Assembly (NCBI GenBank): GCA_015501075.1
Contig: JADNYJ010000032.1
Span: 226,225 to 290,224 of the forward strand
Direction: 5' to 3'
DNA: 64,000 bases
DNA from: Gymnopilus junonius
Lineage: Eukaryota; Basidiomycota; Agaricomycetes; Agaricales; Galerinaceae
The notes beneath the pieces are model-generated. The model saw only the letters and a list, made by a program, of their open reading frames with translations. It did not search any database and had not been told where the DNA came from. Shown here in pieces: positions 63,870 to 64,000 of this stretch (within the stretch, counting starts at the first letter, position 1; every line of letters starts with the position of its first letter). Both the position numbers and the translations under genes were made by a program.

Positions 63870-64000
63870 AAAAAACGAGAATGAAAAATGAAGTGAAAAA
63901 TGAGATGGTTGATGAAAAACACCTTCAAGAGGTGTTTTTTGTGATTTTCTCATTTTTGGACTCATTTTTGATGTCATTTCTGACAAAAAATGAAAATGAA
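63870..64000. repeat. second foldback repeat, cut by the window end
   Basis: The same GAAAAATGA/TCATTTTTC units recur as inverted arms around a perfect 10-base stem (AAAAACACCT, loop TCAAG, AGGTGTTTTT) at 63915-63939. The right arm runs off the window. Confidence 0.55.

Overview
The window is nuclear DNA of a filamentous basidiomycete, most likely an Agaricomycete (mushroom-forming fungus). Genes are dense and split by many introns of about 45-65 bp with GT-AG borders. Several families are typical of agarics: VDDxD-type membrane proteins, F-box proteins, an arrestin-like protein, a GH71 alpha-1,3-glucanase, an SRPK-like kinase, and an alpha-kinase next to an integrase-like gene. All exon joins were worked out by eye from reading frame, splice signals and recalled protein families; no search was run.

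Layout. 0.5-16 kb: a VDDxD membrane protein, the NDUFAF6-like complex I assembly factor, a 17-exon F-box-like nuclear protein, an MFS anion symporter (minus), V-ATPase subunit d (VMA6), a GH71 glucanase (minus) and a SEC14 lipid-transfer protein (minus). 16-20 kb is a decayed, repeat-rich stretch: a broken SRPK-like kinase, a tRNA-like pol III relic, a Ty1/copia RNase H fragment and a 565-bp element with 87-bp inverted ends and TA target duplication. 20-35 kb: an F-box protein, a nucleotidyltransferase-like protein (minus), a ZCCHC10-like zinc knuckle protein, a V-ATPase proteolipid (minus) divergent from a ZIP zinc transporter, NOP12, BCKDHA (minus), a single-pass membrane protein, a small basic protein (minus) and ribosomal protein uS10 (minus). 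35-56 kb: the nuclear-basket coiled-coil protein MLP1/TPR (19 exons), an arrestin-like protein, the queuosine-salvage hydrolase, a WD40 protein (minus) and a CreA/Mig1-type carbon repressor with a 3.3-kb upstream region. 56-64 kb is accessory: an intact integrase-like gene and an alpha-kinase gene meet tail to tail, followed by foldback repeats that run off the end.

How genes relate. Two Vo subunits of the vacuolar proton pump (d and a c-type proteolipid) lie 14 kb apart, and the proteolipid shares a 254-bp divergent promoter with a zinc transporter. NOP12 and uS10 serve ribosome production; NDUFAF6 and BCKDHA act in mitochondria. Otherwise neighbours are functionally unrelated, as is usual in fungi.

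Two cross-cutting observations matter most. First, at least five genes show one or more single-base frame breaks, mostly in short homopolymers, while intron phases on both sides still fit; this looks more like residual indel errors than mass gene loss. Second, genuine microexons (5, 8, 9 and 9 nt) are needed to read the MFS, BCKDHA and SEC14 genes, and automatic annotation would probably miss them.
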